From PALSA-270 sp963770245 (GTDB taxonomy: Bacteria > Acidobacteriota > Terriglobia > Terriglobales > Acidobacteriaceae), in contig CAVYOX010000001.1 in the NCBI GenBank assembly GCA_963770245.1, forward strand, positions 1 to 64,000: a DNA stretch of 64,000 nt, read 5' to 3'. The notes beneath the pieces were generated by a model, which was not told the origin of the DNA, made no database searches, and saw only the letters and a program-made list of their open reading frames with translations. Position numbers and translations under genes: made by a program. Positions 52,451-62,300 of this stretch are shown piece by piece. Positions within the stretch are counted from its first letter, which is position 1. The number at the start of each line of letters is the position of its first letter.

Positions 52451-53050
52451 TCACTGCCCAGGGTTCGGCCCCGAGGCCTGAACATCCACCTCGACCGATG
52501 GGCTCACATGCAAGAAAAGATTGCTTGGGTTCTTGATGCCCCACTGCACGTAAGGAACCACGAAGTGCGAGGTTGCGGTCCAGTGGTCGTCGGCCATTTC
52601 GACTCGCACTGGTATCGTGAGCTCGTGCTCGACGCCGTGGATGCGGAATACCCCGTGCACCTGAACGGTCGAAGCACCGGAGGCTTCAACGGTACCCTCG
52701 ACGCGGTCTGGCTGGAAGGCGATTTCGGGATAGCGTGCACTTTCGAGAATCTCCCGATGCATGCGCCGGTCGCGGCCGTCGTTTCCACTGCGGCCGCTCG
52801 CAGCATTGACCACAATTTCACCGCTGATGGCACGGCTTGCCGGATCGAAGCGGATGGTGCCATGCTCGATATCGAAGGTTCCGTGAACCACGTGGAACGA
52901 GGCGTCCAGGGCAAACCGCACACTCGCACGGGCCGGCGCAAATTCGAGCACCGCCTCGCGTTTCTGCGCCAGGCCGGCCTGGGTCGACGGAAGTGCGGTG
53001 AAGGCAACCGCGATGGCGAAACGCGCCGTCCTTTTCGCGATGGAACGCAT
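52451..53050 (-). CDS. YceI-family periplasmic lipocalin-like protein
   Basis: A 199-residue protein with a signal peptide (RTARFAIAVAFTALPSTQAGLA). The mature part is the YceI beta-barrel: ASFHVVHGTFDIEHGTIRFD, SGEIVVNAASG, ESARYPEIAFQPD and VHGVFRIHGVEHELTIPVRV. The family binds long isoprenoid or fatty-acid chains; the ligand is not known here. The start at 53050 (MRSIAKR) gives a clean signal peptide; the frame to 53140 is less likely. Confidence 0.9.
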   Translation of the reverse strand: MRSIAKRTARFAIAVAFTALPSTQAGLAQKREAVLEFAPARASVRFALDASFHVVHGTFDIEHGTIRFDPASRAISGEIVVNAASGRSGNDGRDRRMHREILESARYPEIAFQPDRVEGTVEASGASTVQVHGVFRIHGVEHELTIPVRVEMADDHWTATSHFVVPYVQWGIKNPSNLFLHVSPSVEVDVQASGPNPGQ

Positions 53051-53209
53051 GGCCGATTCGCTCCTTATCTCCGTCTTCTCTGGTCCCAGGCTCCAGGGGA
53101 ATATGACTAGGTTATAGTTGCCAAATCCTGGGTGTGTCACGAAATGATCATTTCAGAGAGCGCACCAAATGATCAAAAGATGCTCGGGCAAAGGGCAGGG
53201 AAGCAGTCC

Positions 53210-53494
53210 ATGAAACGGACCTTGGCGATCGTCGCTCTGGCATTGGTCGTAGCTCTCGTCGTGATTTACGCCGGGGATTATCTGGTTCTGCGCTACAAGA
53301 TCTGGCAGAAGCATGAGGCGTACGCGACCGTCACCGTCTATCGCTACTACGCGATCCAGGAAAAGGGCAATAAGACTGAATACGTATTTCACAACTCCGA
53401 GGTTGATACCTGCGTTCACTCTCTGTTTCCCCATTTGGGCGACCCCCCCTGCTGGTACCTCACTCGCCATACCGCGCAACAGACAGATATCTGA
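53210..53494 (+). CDS. Small membrane-anchored protein of unknown function
   Basis: A 94-residue protein. Residues 3-22 form a membrane helix (TLAIVALALVVALVVIYAGD), followed by a soluble part with VTVYRYYAIQEKGNKTEYVF and a Cys pair (DTCVHSLFPHLGDPPCWYL). Length and pattern match a small conserved acidobacterial-type protein; no function is known to me. ATG at 53210; the frame back to 53132 adds a non-membrane extension. Confidence 0.65.
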   Translation: MKRTLAIVALALVVALVVIYAGDYLVLRYKIWQKHEAYATVTVYRYYAIQEKGNKTEYVFHNSEVDTCVHSLFPHLGDPPCWYLTRHTAQQTDI

Positions 53495-53674
53495 CTCGGA
53501 CTCAGTGTGGCCCGCAAGACTTGCGCACTCTGCCGACCTGGCCGCCGATCGCCAGTGCTTGGAAGCAGTGGATCAATCCGTCGCAGTCGTCGAGCATTGT
53601 CGTCGAGGACCACTCTCCGTGCCAGCAATGTCCTTTGAGCGGGACCAGAACTTTGGAGTAAGCTACCCCCTCGG

Positions 53675-54859
53675 ATGGACAACGCCCTAAAACGCGACCT
53701 GCGCCGCTACCCGCTCTATTTCCTGATCTGGACGGTCCTCGGCCTTTTCTTCTTCAGCCAGGGCCTCACGCAGAAGTGGTTCTCGCATGATCCGAATCCC
53801 TGGTGGCATCACCTGCTTTCTTGGCTCACCGGAGTCTACCTCTGGGCTCTATTGACACCCGGCGTTCTCTGGCTGGGGCGGCGATTCCCGATCGAACGAC
53901 CTAAGCGCATGCGGCGGGTAGCGCTCCACTTATTGCTCAGTGTGCTCATCTCCGTGCTCCAACTCGCCCTGGAGAGCGCGATCCTTCCACGTCTTGGGGT
54001 TTTTCCCGCTCTCATGGGCACGTTCGCGAGCACCTTTGCGTTCCTGCTGGTCATCGGGTTTCACAGCGGTGTCACGACCTATTGGGCGGTGCTCGGTGTC
54101 CAGTATGGGATCGGCTATTACGAACGCTACCAGGAGCGCGCCCGAGAAGCGTTGCGCCTCGAGCTCCGCACCTCGGAATTGCAGACGCAGCTGATGCAGG
54201 CGCAGCTCGGTGCGTTGAAGATGCAGCTGCAGCCGCATTTTCTGTTCAATACGCTCAACGCCATCATGGTGCTGGTGCGCCAGCAGAAGACGCAGCCAGC
54301 AGAACAGATGCTGGCGCACCTGAGCGACTTGCTGCGTTGTGTGCTCGAGGATGTCGAAGCCCAGGAGGTGCCGCTCCGCCGCGAACTGGAATACCTGCAG
54401 CTTTACCTGTCCATTGAACAGGTGCGCTTCCAGGACCGGCTTCGGGTGGAGATCAGGGCCGATCCCAACATTCTGGACGCCGCAGTGCCGCAAATGGCCC
54501 TGCAGCCGATCGTCGAGAACGCGGTCCGGCATGGCATCGGCCGCAGTTCCTCGGCTGGCCGAATTACAATCAGCGCCACCCGGGCGAACGATACCCTCGA
54601 ACTTCGCGTCGAGGACGACGGACCCGGCTTCCCGTCGCCGGGTTCCGCGGGGGAAGATTCGCTCTTGAACAAGGGAATTGGGCTGGCGAACACGCGGGCC
54701 CGCCTGCAACAACTGTACGGCGACCAGGGTCGCTTGCAGACCGAGAATGATCCGCGAGGCGGAGCCCGGGTAACCATGGCGCTGCCTTATCACCTTGTCC
54801 AGGGAAGTTCCGAACCGGAAATGATGGAAACGCATGCCCTTCACGACGCTCATCGTTGA
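53675..54859 (+). CDS. LytS-type sensor histidine kinase
   Basis: A 394-residue protein. Residues 10-160 hold four membrane helices and no clear sensor domain. The H-box is LQPHFLFNTLNAIMVLVRQQ (LytS/YehU-type His_kinase, PF06580), with N-box LQPIVENAVRHGI and G-box DDGPGFPSPG, LNKGIGLANTRARL. The family autophosphorylates and passes phosphate to a LytTR regulator. It overlaps the regulator gene by 26 bp and precedes an ABC transporter pair, so the signal probably controls that exporter. Confidence 0.92.
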   Translation: MDNALKRDLRRYPLYFLIWTVLGLFFFSQGLTQKWFSHDPNPWWHHLLSWLTGVYLWALLTPGVLWLGRRFPIERPKRMRRVALHLLLSVLISVLQLALESAILPRLGVFPALMGTFASTFAFLLVIGFHSGVTTYWAVLGVQYGIGYYERYQERAREALRLELRTSELQTQLMQAQLGALKMQLQPHFLFNTLNAIMVLVRQQKTQPAEQMLAHLSDLLRCVLEDVEAQEVPLRRELEYLQLYLSIEQVRFQDRLRVEIRADPNILDAAVPQMALQPIVENAVRHGIGRSSSAGRITISATRANDTLELRVEDDGPGFPSPGSAGEDSLLNKGIGLANTRARLQQLYGDQGRLQTENDPRGGARVTMALPYHLVQGSSEPEMMETHALHDAHR

Positions 54860-55601
54860 TGACGAGCCGCTGGCGCGGGAGGGCCTGCGCATGCTGCTCT
54901 CGCAGGATCCGGAGGTCTCGGCGATCCCTGAGGCCAAGGACGGCCGGGAGGCGGTGGCGGCGATTCGAAGTTCCCGACCCGACCTGGTCTTTCTGGACGT
55001 GCAGATGCCGGAAATGGATGGATTCGCGGTGGTGCGGGAGGTCGGGGCGGAGCGCATGCCACCGGTTGTCTTCGTCACCGCGCATGACCGCTTCGCGATC
55101 CAGGCATTTGAAATCAATGCCATTGACTATCTTTTAAAGCCAGTGACCGAGGAGCGGTTCGTGCAGGCGTTGGCGAGAGCCAAGACCCGCCTGTATTCGA
55201 GCCCAGCCGATGACCGGAACCGGCAGATCATCTGTTTGCTCGAATCGCTCGCTTCCCCCCGGCGTTACCTGAAACGCCTGGCGGTGCGATCCGCCGGGAA
55301 GACCATGTTCGTCGATCTTGAGGAAGTGGACTGGATCGAAGCTTGCGAGAACTATGTCCAGCTGCACACCGGGCGGGCGAATCACTTGCTCCATGTGGCC
55401 ATGAACACGATCGCGAAGTCTCTCGACCCTGAGGTCTTCTTGCGCATCCACCGCTCGATCATCGTCAACAGCAGCCGGATCAAGGAGCTGCAACCCGGCC
55501 CCCACGGTGAATATGTCATCAAGTTAGAGAGCGGTGTGAGACTCCAGTCCGGGCGAACCTATTCCGAGAAGCTGAAAGCCATGTCCGAGAACCCCTTCTG
55601 A
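54834..55601 (+). CDS. LytTR-family response regulator
   Basis: A 255-residue protein. The receiver domain has the acidic pocket VDDEPLAREGL, phospho-acceptor Asp55 in LVFLDVQMPEMDG, the Thr in VFVTAHDRFAI and the Lys in IDYLLKPVTEERF. The C-terminal LytTR DNA-binding domain has VDWIEACENYVQLHTG and FLRIHRSIIVNSSRIKELQP. It binds direct repeats in promoters as a phosphorylated dimer. Paired with the upstream kinase by overlapping reading frames. The ABC pair begins 118 bp downstream and is the likely target. Confidence 0.93.
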   Translation: MPFTTLIVDDEPLAREGLRMLLSQDPEVSAIPEAKDGREAVAAIRSSRPDLVFLDVQMPEMDGFAVVREVGAERMPPVVFVTAHDRFAIQAFEINAIDYLLKPVTEERFVQALARAKTRLYSSPADDRNRQIICLLESLASPRRYLKRLAVRSAGKTMFVDLEEVDWIEACENYVQLHTGRANHLLHVAMNTIAKSLDPEVFLRIHRSIIVNSSRIKELQPGPHGEYVIKLESGVRLQSGRTYSEKLKAMSENPF

Positions 55602-55719
55602 TGATTCTGCTCGGGCGCGTCCCGGCCGGTTCGTCCCCGCATTCCTCCCGTTAGTCAAAATCTGCTCCACAAATAAGGCCTCCATCGGCAGACTCAAGTT
55701 GCACGGAGGTCGATCCGCA

Positions 55720-56613
55720 ATGAATGGAGAAACTCTGGCCGAACTGGCGAGCGTGAGCAAGCGCTTCGGCAATGTGGTGGCACTCGACGGGCTCGATCTG
55801 GACGTCCGACCGGCAGAGTTATTGGCCATCCTCGGTCCGAACGGCGCCGGCAAGACCACGGCGATTTCCCTGTTGCTCGGGTTACAGCAGCCCGATGCGG
55901 GACGGGCGAGCCTGTTTGGCCAACCGCCCGAGAGCTTAGAGGCCCGGCGCCAAGTGGGGGTGATGATGCAGGAGGTGACGCTCGCCGAAGACCTGCGAGT
56001 GCGCGAACTTGTCGACTTGGTCGCGCACTACTACCCAGATCCGCTCTCGCCCGAAACCGCGATGGAAATGACGCACACAACCGCCTTGGCCGAACGCCCG
56101 TATGGCAAGCTCTCGGCCGGGCAGAAGCGTCAGGTGCAGTTTGCTGTGGCGGTGTGCGGTCGTCCGCAGCTGCTTTTCCTCGATGAACCCACGGTGGGGC
56201 TTGATGTCCAAGCGCGGGGAGTGCTCTGGGAAACGCTGCGCGGCCTGGTGGGGCAGGGATCTTCGATCGTTCTGACCACGCACTATCTGGAAGAAGCGCA
56301 GGCCCTAGCGGACCGCGTGGCGGTGCTCGCAAAAGGCCGCCTGATTGCCTCCGGCACGGTGAGCGAAATGCGCGCGCTGGTTTCCCGCAAGCGAATTACC
56401 TGCTCGGCCACGCTCACCTTCGAGGAAATTGCGGCCTGGCCGGGCGTAGAAAGCGTCACCCGCGACCGCGAACTCATGCACCTTACGGTCAGCGACGCGG
56501 AAGCAGTTACGCGCCGCCTGCTGAACCGAGACCCGAACCTGCGCGACTTGGAAGTGCATCGCGCGGGCCTGGCCGAGGCCTTTACCGAACTGACTCAGGA
56601 GAGCGCGTCATGA
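55720..56613 (+). CDS. ABC transporter ATP-binding protein
   Basis: A 297-residue ATPase. Walker A is ILGPNGAGKTTAISLL, the signature LSAGQKRQVQFAVAV (a variant of LSGGQ), Walker B LLFLDEPTVGLDVQ and the H-loop LTTHYLEE. A C-terminal extension (about 215-297) is typical of NatA/CcmA-like drug- or peptide-exporter ATPases. It overlaps the permease gene by four bases (ATGA) and follows the LytTR kinase/regulator, an arrangement seen for exporters of antimicrobials or signals. Start at 55720 gives a normal N-terminus. Confidence 0.92.
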   Translation: MNGETLAELASVSKRFGNVVALDGLDLDVRPAELLAILGPNGAGKTTAISLLLGLQQPDAGRASLFGQPPESLEARRQVGVMMQEVTLAEDLRVRELVDLVAHYYPDPLSPETAMEMTHTTALAERPYGKLSAGQKRQVQFAVAVCGRPQLLFLDEPTVGLDVQARGVLWETLRGLVGQGSSIVLTTHYLEEAQALADRVAVLAKGRLIASGTVSEMRALVSRKRITCSATLTFEEIAAWPGVESVTRDRELMHLTVSDAEAVTRRLLNRDPNLRDLEVHRAGLAEAFTELTQESAS

Positions 56614-57497
56614 ATGTCACGACTTTTTTGGACCGATCGCCCCACCGTGCCAACATGTCCGGCCGGCGCCTGTTTGGCGCTTATTTGGCCGAGGCGGAAT
56701 ATGAATGCCTGCGGGCACTGCGCGCACCCGCCTTTGCCATCCCGTTTCTGCTGTTGCCGATTGCACTCTACGTGCTATTTGGAATCCTGCTCGCGGGCAG
56801 CATGAGCCATGGCGATGCGACGATGGCAAGAATCATGTTCGTGAACTGGTCTGTGTTCGGAGTGATGGGACCGGGCATGTTCGGCTTCGGCGCTTTTGTA
56901 GCCCAGGAGCGCGACAACGGCGTGCTGATGCTGAAGCGGGCGTTGCCCATGCCGCCTGCCGCTTACCTGTTGGCCAAGGGAGTCATGACGGTGATGTTCG
57001 CTGTAATCATTATGATCACACTGATCGTGCCTGGCCTGACGATCGGGCATTTGGGGATGAGCCTGGGCCGGCTGCTGGCAGTTTCCCTGATCGACATTCT
57101 GGGCTCGCTGCCGTTCTGTGCCATTGGGCTGTTTGTCGGCACGCGCGCCTCCGCCAAGAGTGCACCGGCCTTCGTGAATCTGGCCTACTTGCCGATGATG
57201 CACCTTGGGGGGCTGTTCTATCCCCTGCCTAAGTCGGTTCAGCCGATCGAATTCCTCTCCCCATCCTTCTATCTGGACAAACTGGGATTGTGGATCGCCG
57301 GTGTCCCAAGCCTCGATCAAATGGCGACTGGTCCGTCGGGGCCGTCAAGCCATGGTCACGCGACCCTCGATGCCGCGATGCTAGTGGGAGTGACGCTGCT
57401 GTTTGGGACGCTCGCGATCCGGCGTCTGACGGGCGGCGGCAGGTCTAAGGGGACACCCAAGTTGCCGCGAACCACACCCCTGCTATCGGAAGCCTAA
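56610..57497 (+). CDS. ABC-2 type transporter permease
   Basis: A 295-residue integral membrane protein with six hydrophobic segments (about residues 35-60, 75-105, 125-150, 155-185, 195-220, 260-280). The layout with LKRALPMPPAAYLLAKGVMTV before the third helix is that of ABC-2 (NatB-like) exporters. It starts within the stop of the ATPase gene (ATGA). The cargo is unknown. Together with the ATPase it forms a regulated export unit under the LytS/LytTR pair. Confidence 0.9.
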   Translation: MNVTTFLDRSPHRANMSGRRLFGAYLAEAEYECLRALRAPAFAIPFLLLPIALYVLFGILLAGSMSHGDATMARIMFVNWSVFGVMGPGMFGFGAFVAQERDNGVLMLKRALPMPPAAYLLAKGVMTVMFAVIIMITLIVPGLTIGHLGMSLGRLLAVSLIDILGSLPFCAIGLFVGTRASAKSAPAFVNLAYLPMMHLGGLFYPLPKSVQPIEFLSPSFYLDKLGLWIAGVPSLDQMATGPSGPSSHGHATLDAAMLVGVTLLFGTLAIRRLTGGGRSKGTPKLPRTTPLLSEA

Positions 57498-57524
57498 TCT
57501 GATTGTCGAAAGGAGAAGGCGACC

Positions 57525-57657
57525 ATGAGCGCCATGCCAGCGGTATCTTTCGCGTCTCCCGCCCGTCCGCAGGATACCAGTTCGAGGACAGCCCGCTCGC
57601 CGAACCTGCCGATTGGGTATCTGCGGGCTTTTGTCACCGTGCTGGTCCTCGCCCATC
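57525..57657 (+). pseudogene. Truncated acyltransferase-like membrane protein, N-terminal fragment
   Basis: The first ~44 codons read like the start of an acyltransferase-3/OafA-type membrane protein: PNLPIGYLRAFVTVLVLAH, an N-terminal helix ending in the family His. The coding sense stops abruptly at about 57655-57658, where sequence from a type III restriction gene begins on the other strand. What follows in this frame is arginine/serine-rich noise. It lies 27 bp after the exporter permease on the same strand and was probably cotranscribed with it. Confidence 0.55.
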
Positions 57658-57855
57658 GTTCACCGACTCGTCGAAGACGCACTGGCCCTTCTGATCGACG
57701 GGCAAGCGCAGCCCGCGCCCGATTTCCTGGCGCTTTTTCATCGCAATGCGCATTTCATTGAGCGTGCAAATCTGAAACACGTTCGGGTTATCCGATCCCT
57801 CGCGAAGAGCGGAATGACTAAAGATAAAGCGCAACGGCTCGACCTCCGACAGTAG
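57658..57855 (-). pseudogene. Fragment of type III restriction enzyme Res subunit
   Basis: About 66 codons on the minus strand preserve a helicase region of type III restriction enzymes: FIFSHSALREGSDNPNVFQI, CTLNE and KRQEIGRGLRLPV, then VFDESVN. In the family the Gly-Ser position is normally Gly-Trp (REGWDNPN). The homologous sequence stops at 57658, where it meets the acyltransferase-like fragment. No mod gene or intact res remains here. It is a decayed remnant. Confidence 0.75.
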
Positions 57856-58164
57856 TCATTCCTTTTCCTTCATGATGAGGTTATAAACCTGATCGTCAGC
57901 CTGCGTATCTCAGCGCGTGTCCTTCCGTACTGGCTCTTGACCTTTCCGGGGTTTGTCGCTGGCAAAATAGCGGTTGTGCAGGCTCTCAAACGGCAGCTTG
58001 AGCCAGTCGAGCGGCGCATAGCGTGGGTCCTTGGCGAACTCGGCAAGCGATGCTTCAAGGGCCAGGCCGAACTTACCCTTCATCGCCTGTCCGGGCGCAT
58101 CGTAATCGCGAGCTCGTCTGAGTGCGGAATCCGCAATCCGCTCACTGCAGTGACGCGAAAATCT
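57856..58164 (-). pseudogene. Unidentified gene remnant with internal stop
   Basis: A minus-strand stretch of 103 codons in the same frame as the CvpA-like gene (whose TAG at 58165-58167 precedes it) and as the Res fragment (after a TGA at 57856-57858). It reads SERIADSALRRARDYDAPGQ, then LDWLKLPFESLHNRYFA, has a TGA at 57910-57912 after RKDTR, and continues DTQADDQVYNLIMKEKE. Codon choice looks coding. I do not recognise the family; it may belong to the same lost restriction locus. Confidence 0.5.
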
Positions 58165-59178
58165 CTATGTTCCGGCGAAAACCGTCTGCCACGCGTGGAT
58201 TAGCGCACTGCCGAGTAATGAAGAATGAATGCTGGCATCGGCCCATGGCAGCACGGATAGCCCCGTCCCAACGCCGAGAAGCATCGCGAGAACGACGAGC
58301 TGGCGCATGCATCCGGTGAAGCTTCCGCCGAGTTTATTAAACATGGGATCGAGCGAGGACGTCATCGCGGCGAACGGTTTGGAGAGGACGGGCAAGACCA
58401 GAAAACCAATCAACGCGAATGCCAAAACTAAAGCTCCGCTGGCCAGTATTGCGGCTGCCCGAGGGTTGCTCAGCCCGGCGAACAGCGCACCCAAAGGCTT
58501 ATAAGCAATTCCTGCCACAACAAGGCTTACGATGATCACCAGCAAATCGCCTAATTCACGCAGCAATCCTCGCTTAAAACCATAGAGCGCGGTCGCCAGT
58601 AGAATCAGGAGCAGAACCGCGTCGGTGGCGTTGAAGTGCGGCGCCGCGGGATAACTTGGCTCGAGAAAGCCGGAGTCGGGTATGCGGTCGCCAGAGGCGG
58701 TCGCGATGGCGACGCCAGTAGCGCGGAGCGTCGCGGGAAACGCGAACACGACCTGATTGCCGCTCTGCTGCGCGTTGGTCGGCGTGATGGAATCCCGCTG
58801 GCGCGAGCGTGGATTGCCCCAGGCCGTGCCGCTCTGCTGCACATCCACAAAACCGGGAATGCCTTGAAACGCGATCCGCAGCCGCGCATTGAGCGGAGGA
58901 ACAGCAAAGCGCACGTTTACATACCAACTGCTGTCGCTTGCCAGCATGCCCACGGCGTTGAGCTGCTCGGTCGGGGGACACGCCTGGCACAGGGCTGATC
59001 CATGCGGCGTCATCTGGTTCGGCGAAAGCTCGCCTGGAATGCTGGCAGGAAGCAGAAGCGAAAGGGCCACCAGAGCCAAGAATAGGAGCAGCGTTAAAAG
59101 TAGGCGCCGTAGTATGCCCGGCCCTCTCGGTGCCTCCCGAGAAATTCCTCCAACGGCATCGCCGCTTGTCATGCGCAC
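58165..59178 (-). CDS. CvpA-domain membrane protein with N-terminal extracytoplasmic part
   Basis: A 337-residue protein. Residues 25-45 form a membrane helix (LLLTLLLFLALVALSLLLPA), followed by an extracytoplasmic stretch of about 130 residues with a Cys pair (CQACPP). Residues 190-330 are a CvpA-like region of four helices (ATDAVLLLILLATALYGFKRG, ELGDLLVIIVSLVVAGIAY, LVLAFALIGFLVLPVLSKPF). The last residues (HAWQTVFAGT) abut the remnant at 57856-58164, so the C-terminus may be affected by the rearrangement. It lies just downstream of the giant secreted gene, on the same strand. Confidence 0.75.
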   Translation of the reverse strand: MRMTSGDAVGGISREAPRGPGILRRLLLTLLLFLALVALSLLLPASIPGELSPNQMTPHGSALCQACPPTEQLNAVGMLASDSSWYVNVRFAVPPLNARLRIAFQGIPGFVDVQQSGTAWGNPRSRQRDSITPTNAQQSGNQVVFAFPATLRATGVAIATASGDRIPDSGFLEPSYPAAPHFNATDAVLLLILLATALYGFKRGLLRELGDLLVIIVSLVVAGIAYKPLGALFAGLSNPRAAAILASGALVLAFALIGFLVLPVLSKPFAAMTSSLDPMFNKLGGSFTGCMRQLVVLAMLLGVGTGLSVLPWADASIHSSLLGSALIHAWQTVFAGT

Positions 59179-59202
59179 CTCTGGTTATATGGTGTATGCC
59201 GC

Positions 59203-59388
59203 CTAATCATCGTAATCCGGCAGCGCGTCGTCATTGGGTGTCGCGTCCTGTATCGCATCCAGGCCCGAATCGTTGTCCCTTAGATCTGGCATCTCGTCGC
59301 TCGGCTTCAGACCGGGCTTCACGCCAACGCCTCCCGTGGGTCTTCGACCCCCAGGAGCCTGCTTCACCTGCGGATGTTGTATGTACAA
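59203..59388 (-). other. Likely displaced C-terminus of the giant protein (other frame)
   Basis: This frame encodes YIQHPQVKQAPGGRRPTGGV and an acidic end (DEMPDLRDNDSGLDAI, then DALPDYDD), with third-position composition like the surrounding genes. It fits a natural tail better than the arginine-rich reading in the main frame. A one-base indel between about 59388 and 59405 would join them. Confidence 0.45.
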
Positions 59389-62300
59389 GGTTACCTTCGG
59401 GAATGATGGCGTCGTCGCTCCCCTCCAGCGGACGTCCAGTCTGTTTTGCGGCCATTTTGGCGGCGATTAATCGGTGGTGTCCGTCGTTGATCACACCGCC
59501 CGGACCCACTTTGATCGGTTTGCTCGGATCCCATTTAAACTTGCCTTCAACCATCTGTTGTTTCATTTCATTGATTGTCTGGGTGTAAATCTTGTTTTGC
59601 GTTGGCTTGTAGCCGCGCATCTCATTTTTCAGATACTCATTGCCTTCGGCTCCCGGAGTCAGCTCCTCAGGCGGGCGGGAAGTCGAGCCTGTGTTCGGTC
59701 GGCTCGCAGTCGCTGGAACATCTGGAGGAGTTTCGTCAGTGCTGCCAGACCGTGCCGATCCTGGCCCGCCGCCCTCCGATGGCGTGTCTCCAGCTGTCCC
59801 ACCCCGAACATTCCCGCCGCCCTTGCCCCCGCCGGCAGATGCATAGGCCTCGGCCGATTTCGGAGCACCCACTTCCGCAGGCTGGGCCGGGCGTCCGCCT
59901 GCTGGGGCTTCTCCAAGATTTCCGGCACCGCCGCTGGTTGTTTGTGTCTGCGGGCGGAGTGCACCTTCGGTCCCCTGAGTGCCTGTGGTCCCGCTAGGTT
60001 CGAAGTCAGTTTTATGAACGACCGACTTCCCGCCTGCGCTCGCCGTTTGTGTTTCCGGCGGCTGCGTGGAGGCTGCGCCGCGTTCGGGCTCCGACACCCC
60101 TGCACCCTTTCCTGGAGTTGGAGGTTCTGGCGGGGCTCCGCCTCCTTTGACCGTTGGCTTCGGACGATTATCGATGTAGTCCAAGGGGGTGTCGAACCCA
60201 ACTCCGGTTTCCGAGGTAATGGCTCCTTTCGTGGCACCCACTCCTGCCGACGCTCCGCCGGCAACGATCCCGGCGGTTCCGGCAATAAGGGATTTCTCTG
60301 CCTCATCCTGCCCATACTGATCAACCGCGTTTGATCCTCCCGGGCTGAACCACAGCGCGATGATGTGTTGATGCTCCTCGACGGAACGGGTGAGCTCTGC
60401 AGTTAAGCCGTACGTGTCGAGCTCCCGGTCGCTGAGACCAAGGAAGGCATGGCCGAGGTGCCGAACGAAGGGAATCTTCTCGTTGATGTGTCCAAGGATC
60501 TGCACGTAGGCATCGACCATGGTCGGTCCCGCACCATCACGAATCGCCTGATCGCGCAAATCCGTTAGCTGCCGCAGATCGTCAAGGTCGTCGAGAAACG
60601 CCTGGGAGAGATTCGCGTAGTTGGCTTTGATCTGGGTCCAGACCTTCTCCCGCTTCTTATTCCCGGCATTGTGAGCCTCGGCGATCTGATTATCGATGAA
60701 ATTCAGCCGAGTCTTATCCTCGTCGGTCAGCGGCTTCGGCGGCGCGGGCGGCGCAGGCGGCGGAGCAACTACTGGGTTTCCGTCGCGATCCAGGGAAACG
60801 GGGAATTTGCCGTCTGCCAGATGATCGACGATCGCAACATCTTCCCGCACTTGCGCCAGGCCAACGCTGCCTTCGGATGAATGCTTCACGTTCCCGTATT
60901 CGTCGGTTTGAAGTTTAGACTCGCCCAGATCCGTTGTGGGCACCGCATCGGTACTGCCGGTTCCAGGCTTCTCGACGGTGTGCGGTAAGTTGTCGGGTCC
61001 CGCAGGCTGGGGCGCCTGAGCAACCGCCGGACCTGCCGGGATCGCGCCTGCCGGGCGGGTCGGAGCCGCAGGTTGCTGAGGACTCACAGGCGGTTGTGGC
61101 GGCTGATCCGACGCAACGACATTTGCACCTCTCTGAGGCGCCCGCGCAGGAGCCCGAGCTGGAGTGTCTGGCTTCATCTCCGCAGGCAGCGAGATTGCAA
61201 CCGCGGCAGGGCCTGGCAGTTGAACCCAACCCTCGGGAGGCTTTTCTCCAAATGAAACCCACTGTTGTTCACCGGTCCCAGGATTCACGTAAAGGCGGGG
61301 TTCCTGGCCAGGAATGTAGGACGGAGGCCAGCCAAAGTAGGAGCTGCCCGGAGGTGGCGGCGCGGGCTGGAGTTGGACGGCGCCGGGAGCCACCCAACGA
61401 ATTTCTCCCGTAGCGGGATTGATGTACTCATCTCCAGAGGGATGCGATATCGCGAGGGGGTTCCGTGGCACCCATCCCGCTGGCGCGCTGTCGAACGTGT
61501 CCCACTTCTGTTGGCCCGTCTTGGGATTTATGAAGATCTGAGGTTCGCGTCCGACGGGGTAGCTGACGAACGGGCTTGGCCCCAATGGTGGTGCAACGGG
61601 CCCGGGTTGGACTTTGACCCAGTTATTGGGTATCACACTAACCCCTGCGGTGGCCGGGTCGAAATACTGGGTTGCGAGCGGCAAGATCGGGCCAGTGGCG
61701 CTGCTTGGCGTGGCTGGGTTCGAGCCCATAGGCTGGGACGAGCCTGGGGACGGCGTTTCTAGAGTCGCACCCCAGGATCTCGGCTGTTGGTTTGGAGGAG
61801 TTGTCGACACTTGCGGCGGAGGAGTGGACGGAACGCTGGGCGTCGGGATGTCACGGTCTGCAGCTGTGTGCGGAAGCGAATCTTGGGCGGGTGTCTCCAG
61901 CGTTGCCCCCCACGAGCCTGGTTGTTGGTGTGGAGGAACTGCCGGCACTTGCGGCGGCGGGACGTTGTCGGTCGTAAGCTTCGGTGTGGTCTGGGTAGCC
62001 GCAACTGGCCCGCTGCCCGTCAGCAAGCCAGCGGCTGCCCCTGCAAGCAGGAGGGCGCCGGTAATCCAAGATAAACTTCCCGGGCCTGCCGGTGGGGTAA
62101 TCGGAAGCTGATCGACTGGGGCTGAACTGGAGGTCGTCTGGCTCCCCGAAGTTGGTGGCTGTTCCGTGGCTCCTGGATTGGTAGATGTGCTCGTGGGCGG
62201 GTTGGAAGTCGGATTCGCGGAGGGGTTGGGAGTGGAACTTGCTGTAGGTGCAGAAGTCGGATTCTCCGATGAGGGAGTAGTTGGATTCGGGGCGCCCGAC

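Noticed and set aside
52232..53110. Long plus-strand open frame over the yceI gene
   Set aside because: It is antisense to a clear YceI protein and has no recognisable domain.
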